From Gemmatimonadaceae bacterium (GTDB lineage Bacteria; Gemmatimonadota; Gemmatimonadetes; Gemmatimonadales; Gemmatimonadaceae): 64,000 nucleotides of DNA. Positions 1 to 10,366 of this stretch are shown in pieces. The notes beneath the pieces are model-generated. The model ran no database searches and had not been told where the DNA came from. It was given only the letters and a program-made list of their open reading frames with translations. The DNA lies in contig JBBJNV010000007.1 in assembly GCA_037721215.1 (NCBI GenBank), positions 1-64,000 on the forward strand, read 5' to 3'. The position numbers and the translations under genes were made by a program. Each line of letters starts with the position of its first letter. Position 1 is the stretch's first letter.

Positions 1-1
1 C

Positions 2-1486
2 GGCCAGGCCCCGGCTGCAGGCGTTGTGACAGGCATCGGAATCGTGCATGGCCGGGAGGTGGTGGTCGTTGCCAACGATGCCACCGTCAAGGCCGGCTCG
101 TGGTGGCCCGAGACGATAAAGAAGATTCTCCGCGCGCAGGAAATCGCCATGCGATGCCGCGTGCCGATCATCTATCTCGTCGACTCTGCCGGTGTGAACC
201 TTCCCTATCAGGGCGGGGTCTTCCCAGGGCAATACGGCGCCGCACGCATTTTCTATTACAACTCGATCATGCGCCGCTACCTGCACGTTCCTCAACTCGC
301 CGCAGTTATGGGTCAGTGCGTTGCAGGTGGTGCTTACCTGCCGGCGCTGTCTGATGTGATCCTGATGGTCAAGGGAACATCGTTCATGGGCCTGGGAGGA
401 CCAAATCTCGTCAAGGGAGCAACCGGCGAGACGATTGACGGTGAGACGCTTGGCGGTGCCAGCACTCACACCCGGATCAGTGGCGTGGCGCACTACGCAC
501 TCGATGACGACAACGCCTGCCTCGCGAAGCTGCGGGATCTGATCGAGCGGCTTCCTGGTGAAGCCGCTGGCAGGCAGTCTGACGCTTACGCCGTGAGATT
601 CGAAGGGGCGGGCAAGAATTCGCATCGCAGCATTCGTGCGTCACGCGCAGCGAGATCCACCGCGAATCCTCCCGAACCGGCGACCGATCTCTATGATCTG
701 CTGCCGAGTGACCACCGTATGTCTTACGACATGCATGCAATCCTCGCAGCGATTCTGGATGACGGCGCAATCGACGAATTTCAGGATACGATCGCGCGCG
801 AGATGATCTGTGGAGATGCAAAGCTGCAGGGGATGACAGTCGGCGTCATCGCTAACCAGCGCGGCCTGATCAAGGGGAGGGAAGGGGAAAAGCCGCGGTT
901 CGGTGGCATCGTCTACGCTGAGAGCGCCGAGAAGGTCGCGTATTTCATCGATCGTTGTGACCGTCAGGGCATTCCGCTTCTATTCGTGCAGGATGTGTCA
1001 GGCTTCATGGTGGGGCCGGAAGCGGAGCACGAGGGCATAATCCGGGCTGGCGCGCGGTTCGTAGAGGCGATGGCCACGACACGGGTTCCGAAAATTGTGT
1101 TGACGGTCAATCATGCATCGGGCGCCGGATATTACGCGATGGCCGGCCAGGGGTTCGACCCTGACTTTATTTTCAGCTGGCCCACTGGCCGGATGGCCGT
1201 CATGGAAGGAGCATCGGCGGTTCAGGCAGTCCACGGCCCAGCGCTCGACGCAGCCAGATCCGCCGGTGTCGACCCATCACCCGAAGTCGCAAACGCGGCC
1301 GAAGCCATGCGCGCGGAATACGAACGCCAGCTCGATGCCCGATACGCTGGTGCTCGTGGCTTCATCGACGCGATAGTTTACCCGGAGGATACACGGGACG
1401 TGCTGGGAATGGCGCTCCGCACGTCGTTGCATAACACTGGACCTCACCTGGGACCGTTCGTGCTACCCCCTCATCTCGGAGAATGA
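2..1486 (+). CDS. Acyl-CoA carboxylase carboxyltransferase (beta) subunit, 5' end outside window
   Basis: Carboxyltransferase half of a biotin-dependent acyl-CoA carboxylase, moving CO2 from carboxybiotin to an acyl-CoA in the cytoplasm. The frame is open to the left edge, so the N-terminus is missing; 494 residues are visible. Crotonase-fold signatures are present: [15 protein letters not shown] in the N-terminal half, and [11 protein letters not shown] and [16 protein letters not shown] in the C-terminal half. The segment [20 protein letters not shown] resembles methylcrotonyl/geranyl-CoA carboxylase beta subunits more than acetyl-CoA carboxylase. The stop is one base before the AtuA-family gene, so the two are probably co-transcribed. 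Substrate (3-methylcrotonyl-, geranyl- or propionyl-CoA) cannot be settled from sequence alone. Confidence 0.9.
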   Translation, partial: GQAPAAGVVTGIGIVHGREVVVVANDATVKAGSWWPETIKKILRAQEIAMRCRVPIIYLVDSAGVNLPYQGGVFPGQYGAARIFYYNSIMRRYLHVPQLAAVMGQCVAGGAYLPALSDVILMVKGTSFMGLGGPNLVKGATGETIDGETLGGASTHTRISGVAHYALDDDNACLAKLRDLIERLPGEAAGRQSDAYAVRFEGAGKNSHRSIRASRAARSTANPPEPATDLYDLLPSDHRMSYDMHAILAAILDDGAIDEFQDTIAREMICGDAKLQGMTVGVIANQRGLIKGREGEKPRFGGIVYAESAEKVAYFIDRCDRQGIPLLFVQDVSGFMVGPEAEHEGIIRAGARFVEAMATTRVPKIVLTVNHASGAGYYAMAGQGFDPDFIFSWPTGRMAVMEGASAVQAVHGPALDAARSAGVDPSPEVANAAEAMRAEYERQLDARYAGARGFIDAIVYPEDTRDVLGMALRTSLHNTGPHLGPFVLPPHLGE

Positions 1487-1487
1487 T

Positions 1488-2846
1488 TTGACGAAGACCG
1501 TCAGGGTCGCGAGCGGCCAGGGCTTCTGGGGGGATTCGCTCGATGCCCCGCGGCAGCAGGCGGAAGGTGGACAGATCGACTATCTGATGCTCGACTATCT
1601 CGCCGAAGTCACGATGTCCATTCTTCAGAAACAGAAAGAGCGCGATCCGTCAACGGGTTACGCGCGCGACTTCGTCGGTGCCATCGACAGTGTGCTCACC
1701 GGCATTACGGAACGAGGGGTGCGCGTCATTGCAAACGCAGGCGGCGTCAATCCTCCCGCATGCGCATCAGCGATTCGACAGCTCGCCCACTCAAAAAGTG
1801 TTTCGGACAAGGTGCGAATCGCCGTCGTAACCGGTGACGACCTTCTCGGCGATCTCGACCGGCTTCTCGATTCGGGCCACCCTCTCGCCAACATGGAGTC
1901 CGGCGAATCCCTTGCAACGATTCGTGACGAAGTGCTCTCGGCGAACGCATACATCGGCTCAACACCGATCGTCGAAGGATTGGGTCGCGGGGCAAACATT
2001 GTTATTACAGGTCGGTCGACAGACACGGCTCTGACAATGGCGCCACTGCGTCACGAATTCGGATGGGGACCCACCGACTGGGACTTGCTGGCAGCGGGAA
2101 TCATTGCGGGCCACATCCTCGAGTGCGGTGCCCAGTGTTCGGGTGGCAACTGCCTGCACGATTGGCGCAGCATTCCCGACCTCGCCAACGTCGGATATCC
2201 GATTGCGGAAGCAAGTGCCGATGGTTCGTTCGTCGTTATGAAGCATCCTGGCACCGGCGGCCGCATCTCGGTTCCTTCGGTAACCGAGCAACTTGTGTAT
2301 GAAATGGGAGATCCCCGGGAGTACATCACCCCCGATGTAGTCGCTGATTTCACCACTATCCAGCTTGAATCGGATGGTGACAACCGTGTCCGCGTGTCTG
2401 GAATAAAGGGACGGCCGGCAACCGACAAGCTCAAGGTCTCGATTGCCTACCGTGCCGGGTTCAAGGCAATCGGGACCCTCGTTTATTCGTGGCCCGATGC
2501 ACTTGAGAAAGCCCAACTTGCGGATCGGATTCTGAGGGAGCGACTTGACCGGCTCGGACTTCATTTCGATGAAGTGCTGACGGAGTTCGTCGGCGTGTCG
2601 GCGACGCATGGTTCGCTCGCTGGCCAGCAGGCGGACTACCCGGAAGTTCAATTGCGGGTAGGAGTTCGCAGCCGGAACAAGGGAGCGGTCGAACGCTTTT
2701 CCCGGGAGATTGCACCGCTGGTGCTCAATGGACCGCCAGGTGTTACCGGTTTTGCCGGGGGTCGGCCAAAAACCGAGGAGATCGTTGCGTACTGGCCGGC
2801 GTTGATCGACAAGTCGGTAGTCAGCACCCACGTTGAGATGGTCTGA
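1488..2846 (+). CDS. AtuA family protein (DUF1446), acyclic terpene utilisation-like
   Basis: 452 residues, full length for the AtuA/DUF1446 family named after the citronellol/geraniol utilisation cluster of Pseudomonas, where atuA sits with the geranyl-CoA carboxylase genes. The biochemical role of the family is not established. Typical features are the N-terminal [10 protein letters not shown] segment, [11 protein letters not shown] near residue 84, and the glycine-rich [10 protein letters not shown] near residue 172. Translation starts two bases after the upstream carboxyltransferase stop and the stop codon overlaps the next start by one base, so all three genes are tightly coupled. A role in branched-chain or isoprenoid acyl-CoA catabolism is inferred from this linkage. 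Confidence 0.85.
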   Translation: MTKTVRVASGQGFWGDSLDAPRQQAEGGQIDYLMLDYLAEVTMSILQKQKERDPSTGYARDFVGAIDSVLTGITERGVRVIANAGGVNPPACASAIRQLAHSKSVSDKVRIAVVTGDDLLGDLDRLLDSGHPLANMESGESLATIRDEVLSANAYIGSTPIVEGLGRGANIVITGRSTDTALTMAPLRHEFGWGPTDWDLLAAGIIAGHILECGAQCSGGNCLHDWRSIPDLANVGYPIAEASADGSFVVMKHPGTGGRISVPSVTEQLVYEMGDPREYITPDVVADFTTIQLESDGDNRVRVSGIKGRPATDKLKVSIAYRAGFKAIGTLVYSWPDALEKAQLADRILRERLDRLGLHFDEVLTEFVGVSATHGSLAGQQADYPEVQLRVGVRSRNKGAVERFSREIAPLVLNGPPGVTGFAGGRPKTEEIVAYWPALIDKSVVSTHVEMV

Positions 2847-3208
2847 TGAAGATCCGATTGCTCGACATCGCACACGCGCGCTCAGGCGACAAGGGAGATA
2901 CTGCAAACGTGGGCTTGATCGCGCTCAGACCCGAGTGGTATGGGCTGCTCGTGGAGCATGTGACGCGGGATGCTGTACGCGCGCATTTTATGGGAGCGAT
3001 TACGGGCGATGTGGATCGGTTTGAGCTGCCCAATCTCAACGCCCTCAATTTCCTGCTCCACGGGGCGCTCGGCGGCGGCGGCACGCTGTCACTGAAGACA
3101 GACGCTCAGGGCAAGGTCTATTCCACGGCGCTCCTGCGAATGATCATCGAAGTGCCTGACGGTGAGGCCCGCACCAGTGGATTGTCTCCATCGGACTCGG
3201 CTGCATGA
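2846..3208 (+). CDS. AtuA-like C-terminal domain protein
   Basis: 120 residues. It matches the small domain that in many genomes is fused to the C-terminus of AtuA and here stands as a separate gene. The hallmark is the N-terminal LLDIAHARSGDKGDTANVGL motif, followed by FELPNLNALNFLLHGALGGGG. The start overlaps the AtuA stop by one base (TGATG). The two products probably act together as one functional unit; that is inference from fusion and adjacency. The stop codon overlaps the start of the following 54-residue ORF as ATGA. Confidence 0.85.
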   Translation: MKIRLLDIAHARSGDKGDTANVGLIALRPEWYGLLVEHVTRDAVRAHFMGAITGDVDRFELPNLNALNFLLHGALGGGGTLSLKTDAQGKVYSTALLRMIIEVPDGEARTSGLSPSDSAA

Positions 3209-3369
3209 CTCCGATGACTACCGCCAGGCTTGCGCTCGCCCTCGCCGCGGCGGTGCTGTTCGGCCTTGGCATCAGGGCCGATTCGTCTCCTTTACGGTGG
3301 GCCGCGATGGCTCTGCTTACCGCGGCGCTGATCATGCGGTTTTTTGACCGCGACAGGAAGAAAAAATGA
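3205..3369 (+). CDS. Small two-helix membrane protein (54 aa)
   Basis: Short ORF of 54 codons, starting MTPMTTARLA and ending DRDRKKK. Two hydrophobic stretches, about residues 7-23 and 31-46, look like a helical hairpin with a strongly basic C-terminus that should face the cytoplasm. The start overlaps the upstream AtuA-like gene as ATGA, and the stop overlaps the start of the aminotransferase gene as ATGA, the usual pattern for translationally coupled genes. That makes it more likely real than its size suggests. I recognise no family. It could be a small integral-membrane partner of the operon. Confidence 0.6.
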   Translation: MTPMTTARLALALAAAVLFGLGIRADSSPLRWAAMALLTAALIMRFFDRDRKKK

Positions 3370-4274
3370 GGACGAATGAACAGCTGGCTGAACCAGTCCC
3401 GCGGCCCGATGCGAAGGGCGATGCCGGGGCAACTGTCTATTTCGACGGCCGATTCATTTCGAAGACTGAGGTCAGGGTTTCACCTGACGACCGCGGCTTC
3501 CTCCTGGGCGACGGCATCTATGAAGTTGCTGCAGCGTACGATGGGCGGTTCATTGCGCTCGATCGCCACATCGCGCGGCTCCGACGCAGCCTCACCGAGG
3601 CACGAATCGACGGCGATGTCGCCGATCCCATGGAGACGGTGTTTCAGGAATTGCTCGAGAGAAATGGATTGTCCGAACGCGGGAACGCCATGGTATATCT
3701 CCAAGTAACGCGTGGCTCGGCGCCCCGCACCCATGCCTTTCCAAAAGGAAAGGTTCGTCCTACCGTCTATGCGTATGCGGCACTATTCCCGGCGGTGGGA
3801 GATTTGACCGCTGGTGTGTCAGCGATCACCCGGCCTGACCTGCGATGGTCCCGGTGCGATATCAAAACCATCTCGCTGATCGCCAACTGTATGGCCAATC
3901 AGGAAGCAAAGGAAGCGGGGGCGTTCGAGGCAATTCTTGTTCGGGACGGGATTGCGCTTGAAGGGACTCACACAAGTTTCTTCGCCGTGGTAGACGGAAC
4001 GGTGCGTACGGCTCCTCTGTCGAATTTGATTCTGCCCGGGATTACCCGCGAGATAGTCATCGAGGCGTGCAGACGGGATGGGCTCGATGTCAACGAAGAA
4101 AACATTCCAGTTGATCTGCTGCCAGCCGCCGACGAGCTCTTCATAACAGGGACGACTACCGAGGTAGTCCCGATTGTCAGCCTCGACGGCAGGCACGTGG
4201 GTGACGGCAGCCCCGGTCCGGTGACACTAAGAATCGCCCGACTTTATCGTAGCGCAATCGGCATGGCTGGATAA
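3366..4274 (+). CDS. Class IV PLP aminotransferase, D-amino-acid transaminase-like
   Basis: 302 residues, normal for fold-type IV PLP enzymes (D-alanine transaminase, branched-chain aminotransferase, aminodeoxychorismate lyase). Motifs: VYFDGRFISKTEVRVS at the N-terminus, GDGIYEV, and the expected Schiff-base lysine in CDIKTISLIAN. The C-terminal half has EGTHTSFFAVVDG and LPGITR. The RXH-like region and overall spacing favour D-amino-acid transaminase over BCAT, but substrate is inferred. The start overlaps the small membrane ORF (ATGA). Last gene of the carboxylase/AtuA cluster; 35 bp separate it from the U32 gene. Confidence 0.85.
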   Translation: MRTNEQLAEPVPRPDAKGDAGATVYFDGRFISKTEVRVSPDDRGFLLGDGIYEVAAAYDGRFIALDRHIARLRRSLTEARIDGDVADPMETVFQELLERNGLSERGNAMVYLQVTRGSAPRTHAFPKGKVRPTVYAYAALFPAVGDLTAGVSAITRPDLRWSRCDIKTISLIANCMANQEAKEAGAFEAILVRDGIALEGTHTSFFAVVDGTVRTAPLSNLILPGITREIVIEACRRDGLDVNEENIPVDLLPAADELFITGTTTEVVPIVSLDGRHVGDGSPGPVTLRIARLYRSAIGMAG

Positions 4275-4309
4275 CAACTGGAAGTGACCACCTCCCGCTA
4301 GATTGGGGG

Positions 4310-6880
4310 GTGCCTCGCAACAACGTCATACCCGAGCTTCTTGCGCCGGCCGGTTGCCTCGATGCGGTTCGCGCGGCAATCGCCAACGGTGCTGACGCCG
4401 TTTACCTCGGCGCTCAAAAGTTCAATGCGCGCGATGAAGGTGCTCAACTCACACTTGATGAGGTCGGCACCGCATGTCGCCTGGCTCACTCGCGCGGCAG
4501 TCGCATCTATCTCACACTGAACACACTGGTCAAACCAGCCGAGCTTGCCGATGCGCTCCTCTTTCTCGGTGACGCGATCGATCGTGGCGTCGATGCGGCG
4601 ATCGTACAGGATATCGGCATCATCCGGCTGATTCAGGCTGTTTATCCGGGCTTCGAGATACACGGGTCCACTCAACTCACCGTTCACGACACGGCCGGCG
4701 CGGCCGTGATGCGCGACCTCGGCATCGACCGCGTCGTGCTGGCGCGCGAAAACACACTTGCTGACATCGGCGCGATCAGGTCGGCTGTACCGGAGCTGGG
4801 ACTCGAAACGTTCGTGCACGGCGCGCTGTGCATTTCGTACTCAGGTCAATGCTACATGTCCGGGATGATTTCAGAGCGAAGCGCCAACCGGGGTTCCTGC
4901 GCGCAGTCGTGTCGCAAGGACTACACACTTCGCGATCTGGATAGCGGTGAGTTGCTCGATGAAGGGTACCTGATCTCCGCCCGCGATCTCGCCGCGCACG
5001 AGAGTCTGCCCAACCTTGCTCGCGCAGGGGTGGGGTGCCTCAAGATTGAAGGCCGCAAAAAGAAGCCGGAATATGTGGCGGTGGTCACACGAAATTACCG
5101 CGGAGTGCTCGATCGTATTGCAACGGGGGATAACCCGGTGCTTGACGAGGAAAACATCCAGGATCTGGTGCAGATTTTCAGCCGCGGCTTTACACCGGGG
5201 ATGTATACGGGAAGAGCCGGCAGAGATTATGTCACTCGGTCGCACCCGGACAATCGCGGGCTCGTGCTTGGGACAGTCGCCGGTCAGGAAGGGGATGACG
5301 TCATCGTGGAGTTGACAGCCTCCCTCGTGGTGGGCGATGGCGTAGGCTTCGAGCCTCCGCCGGGTGAAAATGGAGCAGTGAGCGGATTCTTCGTAACAAA
5401 CGTCCGGACTCTCGTGGACGCGCCGGGCGCAGTGAGGCAGGCGATTCGTTCGAGGATCCGGGTTGCCGCGGGTTGGCAGGTGGTCAGGAGCTTCGACTCG
5501 AGGCTGATGAATGCGGCGCGACACAGTTATGAGAGCATTGATGTGTTGCAAAAGGCTTTGCGGATCCGTGTTGACGCGCGGATTTTTGGCTCTCCCGGCT
5601 CGCCTCTCAAGGTTGTGTTCGCTACGTCAGACCAGACTGTAACCGTGATGAGCGACATTGCGCTCGCACCAGCTGCGCGACGTTCGCTCGACGAAGCCCA
5701 GCTCAGAATACAACTCGGCAGGCTCGGTGAAACCCCATTCGTGCTCGGCACAGTCAATACGGAGGCATTGCACGACGGGCTGTTCATTCCTGTCAGCGAG
5801 CTCAACCGGATGCGGCAGGTGGCCACCGAACAGCTCGAGTTGCGGTTGAAGCGGAGCGAGGACGGCAGTCGTGCAGACCGAGCTGAGCGTGTCGCCGCGG
5901 CAATCGCCGGTGTCCCGCTGTCGTTGCGAAGTGTGTCGGCAATTGTGTCAGGCGAGATGGGAACCCACCGGGGTGTGCCCGCCGCTTTCTCCCCTCAACC
6001 GGCGCCGGAATCGGCATCGCCGGAGTTCGGTCTTACCGCCGAGGCGTTCGATCTGGATGATGCGCTGACCGCGGCGCGCGGCGGCGCGACGGAAATTTGC
6101 TTTGATCCTTTCCTGCGCCATCCTGCACCTCCGCTCGCCCGGGTCAACCTGCTCCGTGAAAATCTGCTGTCCGAGGGGGCGAGCCTTCGCATTCGGCTGC
6201 CGTCTATCGTCAGGCCGGAAGAGCGGCGCTCAATCCAGAAGTGGCTCGATCTGGGACTGCCCATGAGCTCGGGACATCTTGGTCTGGTCGCCGAGCAGTC
6301 AGGGGAAGGACGTGACATCATTGCGGACTACGCGGTGAATTGTTTCAACCAGCACACTGCCGCGGAGCTATTCCGCCTTGGCGCGCGCCGGATCGTGCTG
6401 TCGGTAGAGTTGACGGCAGCCGAGATGATCGATATCACCGCACCATGGAATGGCGCCGGTTTCGATGCGTTCATCTACGGGCGGCCCGAAGGAATGACAA
6501 TCGAACATTGCGTGTTGTCGGCAGCATTCAATCGCAAGCCCAAGACATGCCGGGATCTTTGTGTCAGGGATCATCCAAACGTCGAGCTCACCGATCCCGC
6601 TGGCTATGTTTTTCCGGTAGCGACTGATAACGCCTGTCGCAACCGGCTGCTTCATTCAAGGCCTCTCGAGGCTTCCGAATTTGTGCCACGGCTTTGGCAC
6701 GCAGGAATACGAAATTATCGAGCGGTATTCAACGTTCGAGGTGATCAGGTGGGCAGTATCGTCGGCGGCTACCGCGATCTGCTCGAATCGCTGCAATCTG
6801 GCGAGCAGCCGCGCACTCACCTGCCGCGATCGCTGATGGGGAATCAGTTCACGCGTGGTCATTTCGCCCGCGCAGTCTGA
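4310..6880 (+). CDS. U32 family peptidase-like protein (RlhA/TrhP type), long form
   Basis: 856 residues with a GTG start. The N-terminus LLAPAGCLDAVRAAIANGAD and YLGAQKFNAR is the TIM-barrel opening of the U32 family. The family signature lies near residues 165-185 (ETFVHGALCISYSGQCYMSG), followed by NRGSCAQSCRKDY. Characterised E. coli relatives hydroxylate 23S rRNA (RlhA) or tRNA (TrhP) rather than degrade protein, so an RNA-modification role is likely. The protein is longer than RlhA: after residue 560 a second, degenerate U32-like barrel follows (FNQHTAAELFRLGARRIVLS, FIYGRPEGM), a layout also known in long U32 proteins with the DUF3656 insert. Confidence 0.85.
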   Translation: MPRNNVIPELLAPAGCLDAVRAAIANGADAVYLGAQKFNARDEGAQLTLDEVGTACRLAHSRGSRIYLTLNTLVKPAELADALLFLGDAIDRGVDAAIVQDIGIIRLIQAVYPGFEIHGSTQLTVHDTAGAAVMRDLGIDRVVLARENTLADIGAIRSAVPELGLETFVHGALCISYSGQCYMSGMISERSANRGSCAQSCRKDYTLRDLDSGELLDEGYLISARDLAAHESLPNLARAGVGCLKIEGRKKKPEYVAVVTRNYRGVLDRIATGDNPVLDEENIQDLVQIFSRGFTPGMYTGRAGRDYVTRSHPDNRGLVLGTVAGQEGDDVIVELTASLVVGDGVGFEPPPGENGAVSGFFVTNVRTLVDAPGAVRQAIRSRIRVAAGWQVVRSFDSRLMNAARHSYESIDVLQKALRIRVDARIFGSPGSPLKVVFATSDQTVTVMSDIALAPAARRSLDEAQLRIQLGRLGETPFVLGTVNTEALHDGLFIPVSELNRMRQVATEQLELRLKRSEDGSRADRAERVAAAIAGVPLSLRSVSAIVSGEMGTHRGVPAAFSPQPAPESASPEFGLTAEAFDLDDALTAARGGATEICFDPFLRHPAPPLARVNLLRENLLSEGASLRIRLPSIVRPEERRSIQKWLDLGLPMSSGHLGLVAEQSGEGRDIIADYAVNCFNQHTAAELFRLGARRIVLSVELTAAEMIDITAPWNGAGFDAFIYGRPEGMTIEHCVLSAAFNRKPKTCRDLCVRDHPNVELTDPAGYVFPVATDNACRNRLLHSRPLEASEFVPRLWHAGIRNYRAVFNVRGDQVGSIVGGYRDLLESLQSGEQPRTHLPRSLMGNQFTRGHFARAV

Positions 6881-7057
6881 AGCAGCGGACGATCGGTGCA
6901 ATACTGGCGCTGCCGCTTGTTCTACGCGCGCTCGCTCGGACATTCCCTGATGCACGCCGGAAAGGTTCTGCGGAGTTACGGGGCCGGCGCGAGGAATTCG
7001 GAGTCTCGCGCGATTGCTCGATGATGCTTTTGCGAGCTTATCCAACACCTTGACTTG

Positions 7058-9148
7058 ATGTCCCGCCCAACAATGGATGCAGCGCGCGACGCTCTGAAAT
7101 CCGCGTTCGGCTACGACCAGTTCAGGCCGGGACAGGAGGAGGCCATACGGGCTGTTCTCTCCGGCAGGGACACCCTCGTGGTCTTGCCCACGGGGGGAGG
7201 CAAGTCCGTCTGCTTCCAGATTCCCGCGCTGGTCCTGCCCGGAATAACGGTGGTAGTTTCGCCGCTGATCTCCCTCATGAAGGATCAGGTAGATGCACTG
7301 GAGGCGCGCAACCTCCCCGCGACTTTCATCAACAGCACACTCACGTCGTCCCAGGTCTCCGACAGGCTGGCGCGGGCTCAGCGCGGCGACATCAAGCTTC
7401 TGTATCTCGCTCCCGAGCGCCTCGACTTCGGCAACGTGACAAACCGTCTCGGAGAGATGGGAGTCAGCCTCCTGGCGGTGGACGAGGCGCATTGCATCAG
7501 CCAATGGGGCCATGACTTTCGACCCAGCTATATGCGTGTTGCCGAAGCGAGGAAAAAACTCGGCGCACCGCCAACGGTTGCGCTTACTGCCACCGCCACG
7601 CCTGAAGTGCGAGACGACATTTGCCGTCAGCTTGCTCTCACCAATCCTCAAACGATCATTACCGGTTTCGACCGCACGAATCTGGCGTATTATGTGCTCC
7701 CTGCCCGTAATGATGCAGAAAAGGATGAACTGCTGGTGCAAACCCTGAATCACCACGAGGGTCTGGCAGTCGTTTACGCCGCGACACGCAAAGCCGTGGA
7801 CCGGCTGACCTTTGTTCTTGAAAGGGAAGGCATTGCCGCAGCCGGATACCATGCCGGTCTGGACGATTCACACCGGCGAGAAGTTCAGGAGTCATTCATG
7901 ACGGAGCGGATTCGCGCAATCATCGCTACCAACGCGTTTGGCATGGGGATAGACAAACCGAACGTCCGCATCGTCATTCATCATGCGATGCCAGGCACTC
8001 TGGAAGCGTATTATCAGGAAGCGGGCAGGGCCGGGCGGGACGGAAAGCATTCGGATGTCTTCCTGCTGCACTCTTTCCCCGATCGCTTTACTCACGAATT
8101 CTTCATCAAGGGTGCGCATCCGGATCGGAAAACCGTCGGGCTCGTGTATGATGCCCTCGCGCGGCAGTCAGTGGCCGGTCGCGACTTGCCCACCAATATC
8201 GATGACATCCTGCCTCTGATCCGCGCGAAAACAAACGCCCGCGAAGTTGACAGCTCGCTGCGAATCCTCCAGCAGGCAGGAGCAGTGACGGATGCGACAG
8301 GCTCCGGCAGCTGCGTGCTTGTTCGCCTTCTTGCAACCCCTGAGCGAATCAAGCGGGAGCTGCCTGGCGGGGAAAATCCCGAGCTCGGATTGTTGCGGGC
8401 CTTCTGGCGCCTGGCCGGCGACGCGCTGAGTTCGGGCGCAACCATCAACCTCGATTTTTTGCCACCGGGACTGTCTGCGCGATCTACGGCACACCGCCTT
8501 CTCGATTCGCTGCAATCGCGCCAGTTCGTAGTCTGGGAACGCGCCGACGGCGGCCTTTCGCTCCCGAACGCGACGATGCCGCTGGCAGCTTTCAAGGTGA
8601 ACTGGGCAGCAATTGAGAAACGCCGCACCGGCGAGTTGTCCAAGCTCGACGCAGTGCAGAAGTACGCCTACACAAAAAGCTGCCGCCGCGGATTCATCCT
8701 TCGTTACTTTGGCGATCCCGCGGCACGGGACCGTTGCAGTGGCTGCGACAACTGCCTGAGTACTGGCGGGCCGCGCCGCAGCTCCATTCCAGCCCGGGGA
8801 AATGCAGCACCGGCTCGTGCCCCCAGATCCGCGGCGCGGGGTCTGCGCGGCGCGTCCAGCGCCAGCCGAACAGTACACAGTGTCTCCGAACCAAACGAGC
8901 CGCTGGAAGCTTCTGCGGAACGCTTGTTCGCGGCGCTGAAGACGCGGCGAGGCGAGATCGCGCGCGAGCAGAAGATTCCCGCATATATTGTATTTTCCGA
9001 TCGCACACTCGCGGAAATTGCGACGCGCAAGCCCCGATCTCTCGGTGCACTGGGCGAGGTTCGAGGCGTTGGACAAGCAAAGCTGGCCCGCTACGGCGAG
9101 ACCTTTCTTGCCATTGTTCGCGGGGCCGACGAAACCGAAGCCGCATAG
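7058..9148 (+). CDS. recQ: ATP-dependent DNA helicase RecQ
   Basis: 696 residues from ATG at 7058; a TTG one codon upstream is also possible. 3'-5' superfamily 2 helicase acting in recombination and fork repair. Visible: RPGQEEAI Q-motif region, Walker A LPTGGGKS (about residue 44), DEAH box AVDEAHCISQWGHDFR (about residue 140), motif VI YYQEAGRAGRDG, and the RecQ zinc-binding cysteines in CRRGFILRYFGD with CSGCDNC. After an Ala/Arg-rich linker (about residues 575-620) an HRDC domain ends the protein (FSDRTLAEIA, LGEVRGVGQAKLARYG). A full three-domain RecQ. The acyl-CoA dehydrogenase gene starts 3 bp later. Confidence 0.95.
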   Translation: MSRPTMDAARDALKSAFGYDQFRPGQEEAIRAVLSGRDTLVVLPTGGGKSVCFQIPALVLPGITVVVSPLISLMKDQVDALEARNLPATFINSTLTSSQVSDRLARAQRGDIKLLYLAPERLDFGNVTNRLGEMGVSLLAVDEAHCISQWGHDFRPSYMRVAEARKKLGAPPTVALTATATPEVRDDICRQLALTNPQTIITGFDRTNLAYYVLPARNDAEKDELLVQTLNHHEGLAVVYAATRKAVDRLTFVLEREGIAAAGYHAGLDDSHRREVQESFMTERIRAIIATNAFGMGIDKPNVRIVIHHAMPGTLEAYYQEAGRAGRDGKHSDVFLLHSFPDRFTHEFFIKGAHPDRKTVGLVYDALARQSVAGRDLPTNIDDILPLIRAKTNAREVDSSLRILQQAGAVTDATGSGSCVLVRLLATPERIKRELPGGENPELGLLRAFWRLAGDALSSGATINLDFLPPGLSARSTAHRLLDSLQSRQFVVWERADGGLSLPNATMPLAAFKVNWAAIEKRRTGELSKLDAVQKYAYTKSCRRGFILRYFGDPAARDRCSGCDNCLSTGGPRRSSIPARGNAAPARAPRSAARGLRGASSASRTVHSVSEPNEPLEASAERLFAALKTRRGEIAREQKIPAYIVFSDRTLAEIATRKPRSLGALGEVRGVGQAKLARYGETFLAIVRGADETEAA

Positions 9149-9151
9149 GTA

Positions 9152-10366
9152 ATGGACGATTCACTGTATTTCACCGAACAGCACATCGCCGTTCGTGACA
9201 TGGTGCGCGAATTCGCGCGCGACGAAGTTGCTCCGGTAGCAGCAAAATTCGATGCCTCGCAGGATTTTCCCTGGGAGAACATCCAGAAGATGGGCGAGCT
9301 GGGGTTGCTCGGAATCCCCTGGCCCGAAGAAATGGGTGGCGCCGGACTCGATCTGCTGAGCTACATGATTGCGATCCACGAGATGTCGAAGGTCGATGCA
9401 TCGCACGGGATAACGATATCAGCGCACACCACTCTGGGTACGTCCCCGATAGTCAATTTCGGTACGGCCGAACAAAAGGAGCGATTCGTACCTCTTCTCG
9501 CGTCCGGCAGTGTTCTGGGTGGCTTCGGACTCACCGAGCCTTCGGCGGGTAGCGATGCCGCGGGGACACGTACCACCGCCGTGCGCCGGAACGGTCATTT
9601 CGTCCTCAACGGGTCCAAAATCTTCATAACTCATGGTGGCGTTGGCGAGATTTTCGTCGTCACTGCCGTGACTGACCCATCCGCGGGAACGAAAGGCATC
9701 AGCTCGTTCATTCTCACGAAGCACGCCGATTTGTCGACTCGCGCTGCATCGACGATAGGGCACGACCCGTCGCTGCCGGACATGCGCGGCTTCAGGGCGG
9801 GAAAGAAGGAAGACAAACTCGGCTGGCGAGCGTCGGACACGCGCGAGCTGATTTTCGAAGACGTCGAAGTGCCCGAGGAAAACCTGCTCGGCGCTGAGGG
9901 AATGGGGTTCATCAATTTCATGCAGACACTCGATTCCGGACGCGTTGGAATCGCCGCACTGTCGCTTGGAATCGCGGAAGGCGCCTTTGAGCAGTCACTC
10001 AGGTACGCCAGCGAGAGGAAGCAGTTCGGTCAGGCGATCGCGAGCTTCCAGGGAATTCAGTTCCAGCTGGCCGACATGGCGACCGAAATCGAAGCAGGGA
10101 AGCATCTCCTGTATCATGCCGCCTGGCTGGCGCAGCACCGGAAACCATTCGGAAAGGAGGCTGCCATTGCCAAGCTCTTCTGCTCCGAACTGGCGATGCG
10201 CACTACGATCAAGGCCATACAGATCCATGGCGGATACGGTTATACCAAGGACTATCCGGTCGAAAGAATGATGCGTGACGCCAAAATCTGCGAGATTGGC
10301 GAAGGAACATCGGAGATTCAGCGGATTGTGATCGCGCGGCACCTGTTACGGGGTATGCTCGATTGA
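9152..10366 (+). CDS. Acyl-CoA dehydrogenase
   Basis: 404 residues. FAD-dependent alpha,beta-desaturation of acyl-CoA, passing electrons to electron-transfer flavoprotein. The fold is complete: [20 protein letters not shown] at the N-terminus, [13 protein letters not shown] flavin-contact motif, [16 protein letters not shown], and the catalytic-base region [18 protein letters not shown] near the C-terminus with Glu in the usual short-chain/butyryl position. There is an insert of about 20 residues between the [10 protein letters not shown] and GKKEDKLG segments. Chain-length preference is not predictable. Co-transcribed with recQ by position and overlapping the next gene by 4 bp (TTGA). Confidence 0.93.
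   Translation: MDDSLYFTEQHIAVRDMVREFARDEVAPVAAKFDASQDFPWENIQKMGELGLLGIPWPEEMGGAGLDLLSYMIAIHEMSKVDASHGITISAHTTLGTSPIVNFGTAEQKERFVPLLASGSVLGGFGLTEPSAGSDAAGTRTTAVRRNGHFVLNGSKIFITHGGVGEIFVVTAVTDPSAGTKGISSFILTKHADLSTRAASTIGHDPSLPDMRGFRAGKKEDKLGWRASDTRELIFEDVEVPEENLLGAEGMGFINFMQTLDSGRVGIAALSLGIAEGAFEQSLRYASERKQFGQAIASFQGIQFQLADMATEIEAGKHLLYHAAWLAQHRKPFGKEAAIAKLFCSELAMRTTIKAIQIHGGYGYTKDYPVERMMRDAKICEIGEGTSEIQRIVIARHLLRGMLD

Noticed and set aside
4310-6880. Secreted collagenase
   Set aside because: U32 proteins were named so, but there is no signal peptide and characterised relatives modify RNA.
6656-7852. 398-codon minus-strand frame
   Set aside because: It overlaps the end of the U32 gene and the helicase core of recQ, both well supported. 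No motif in the antisense product.
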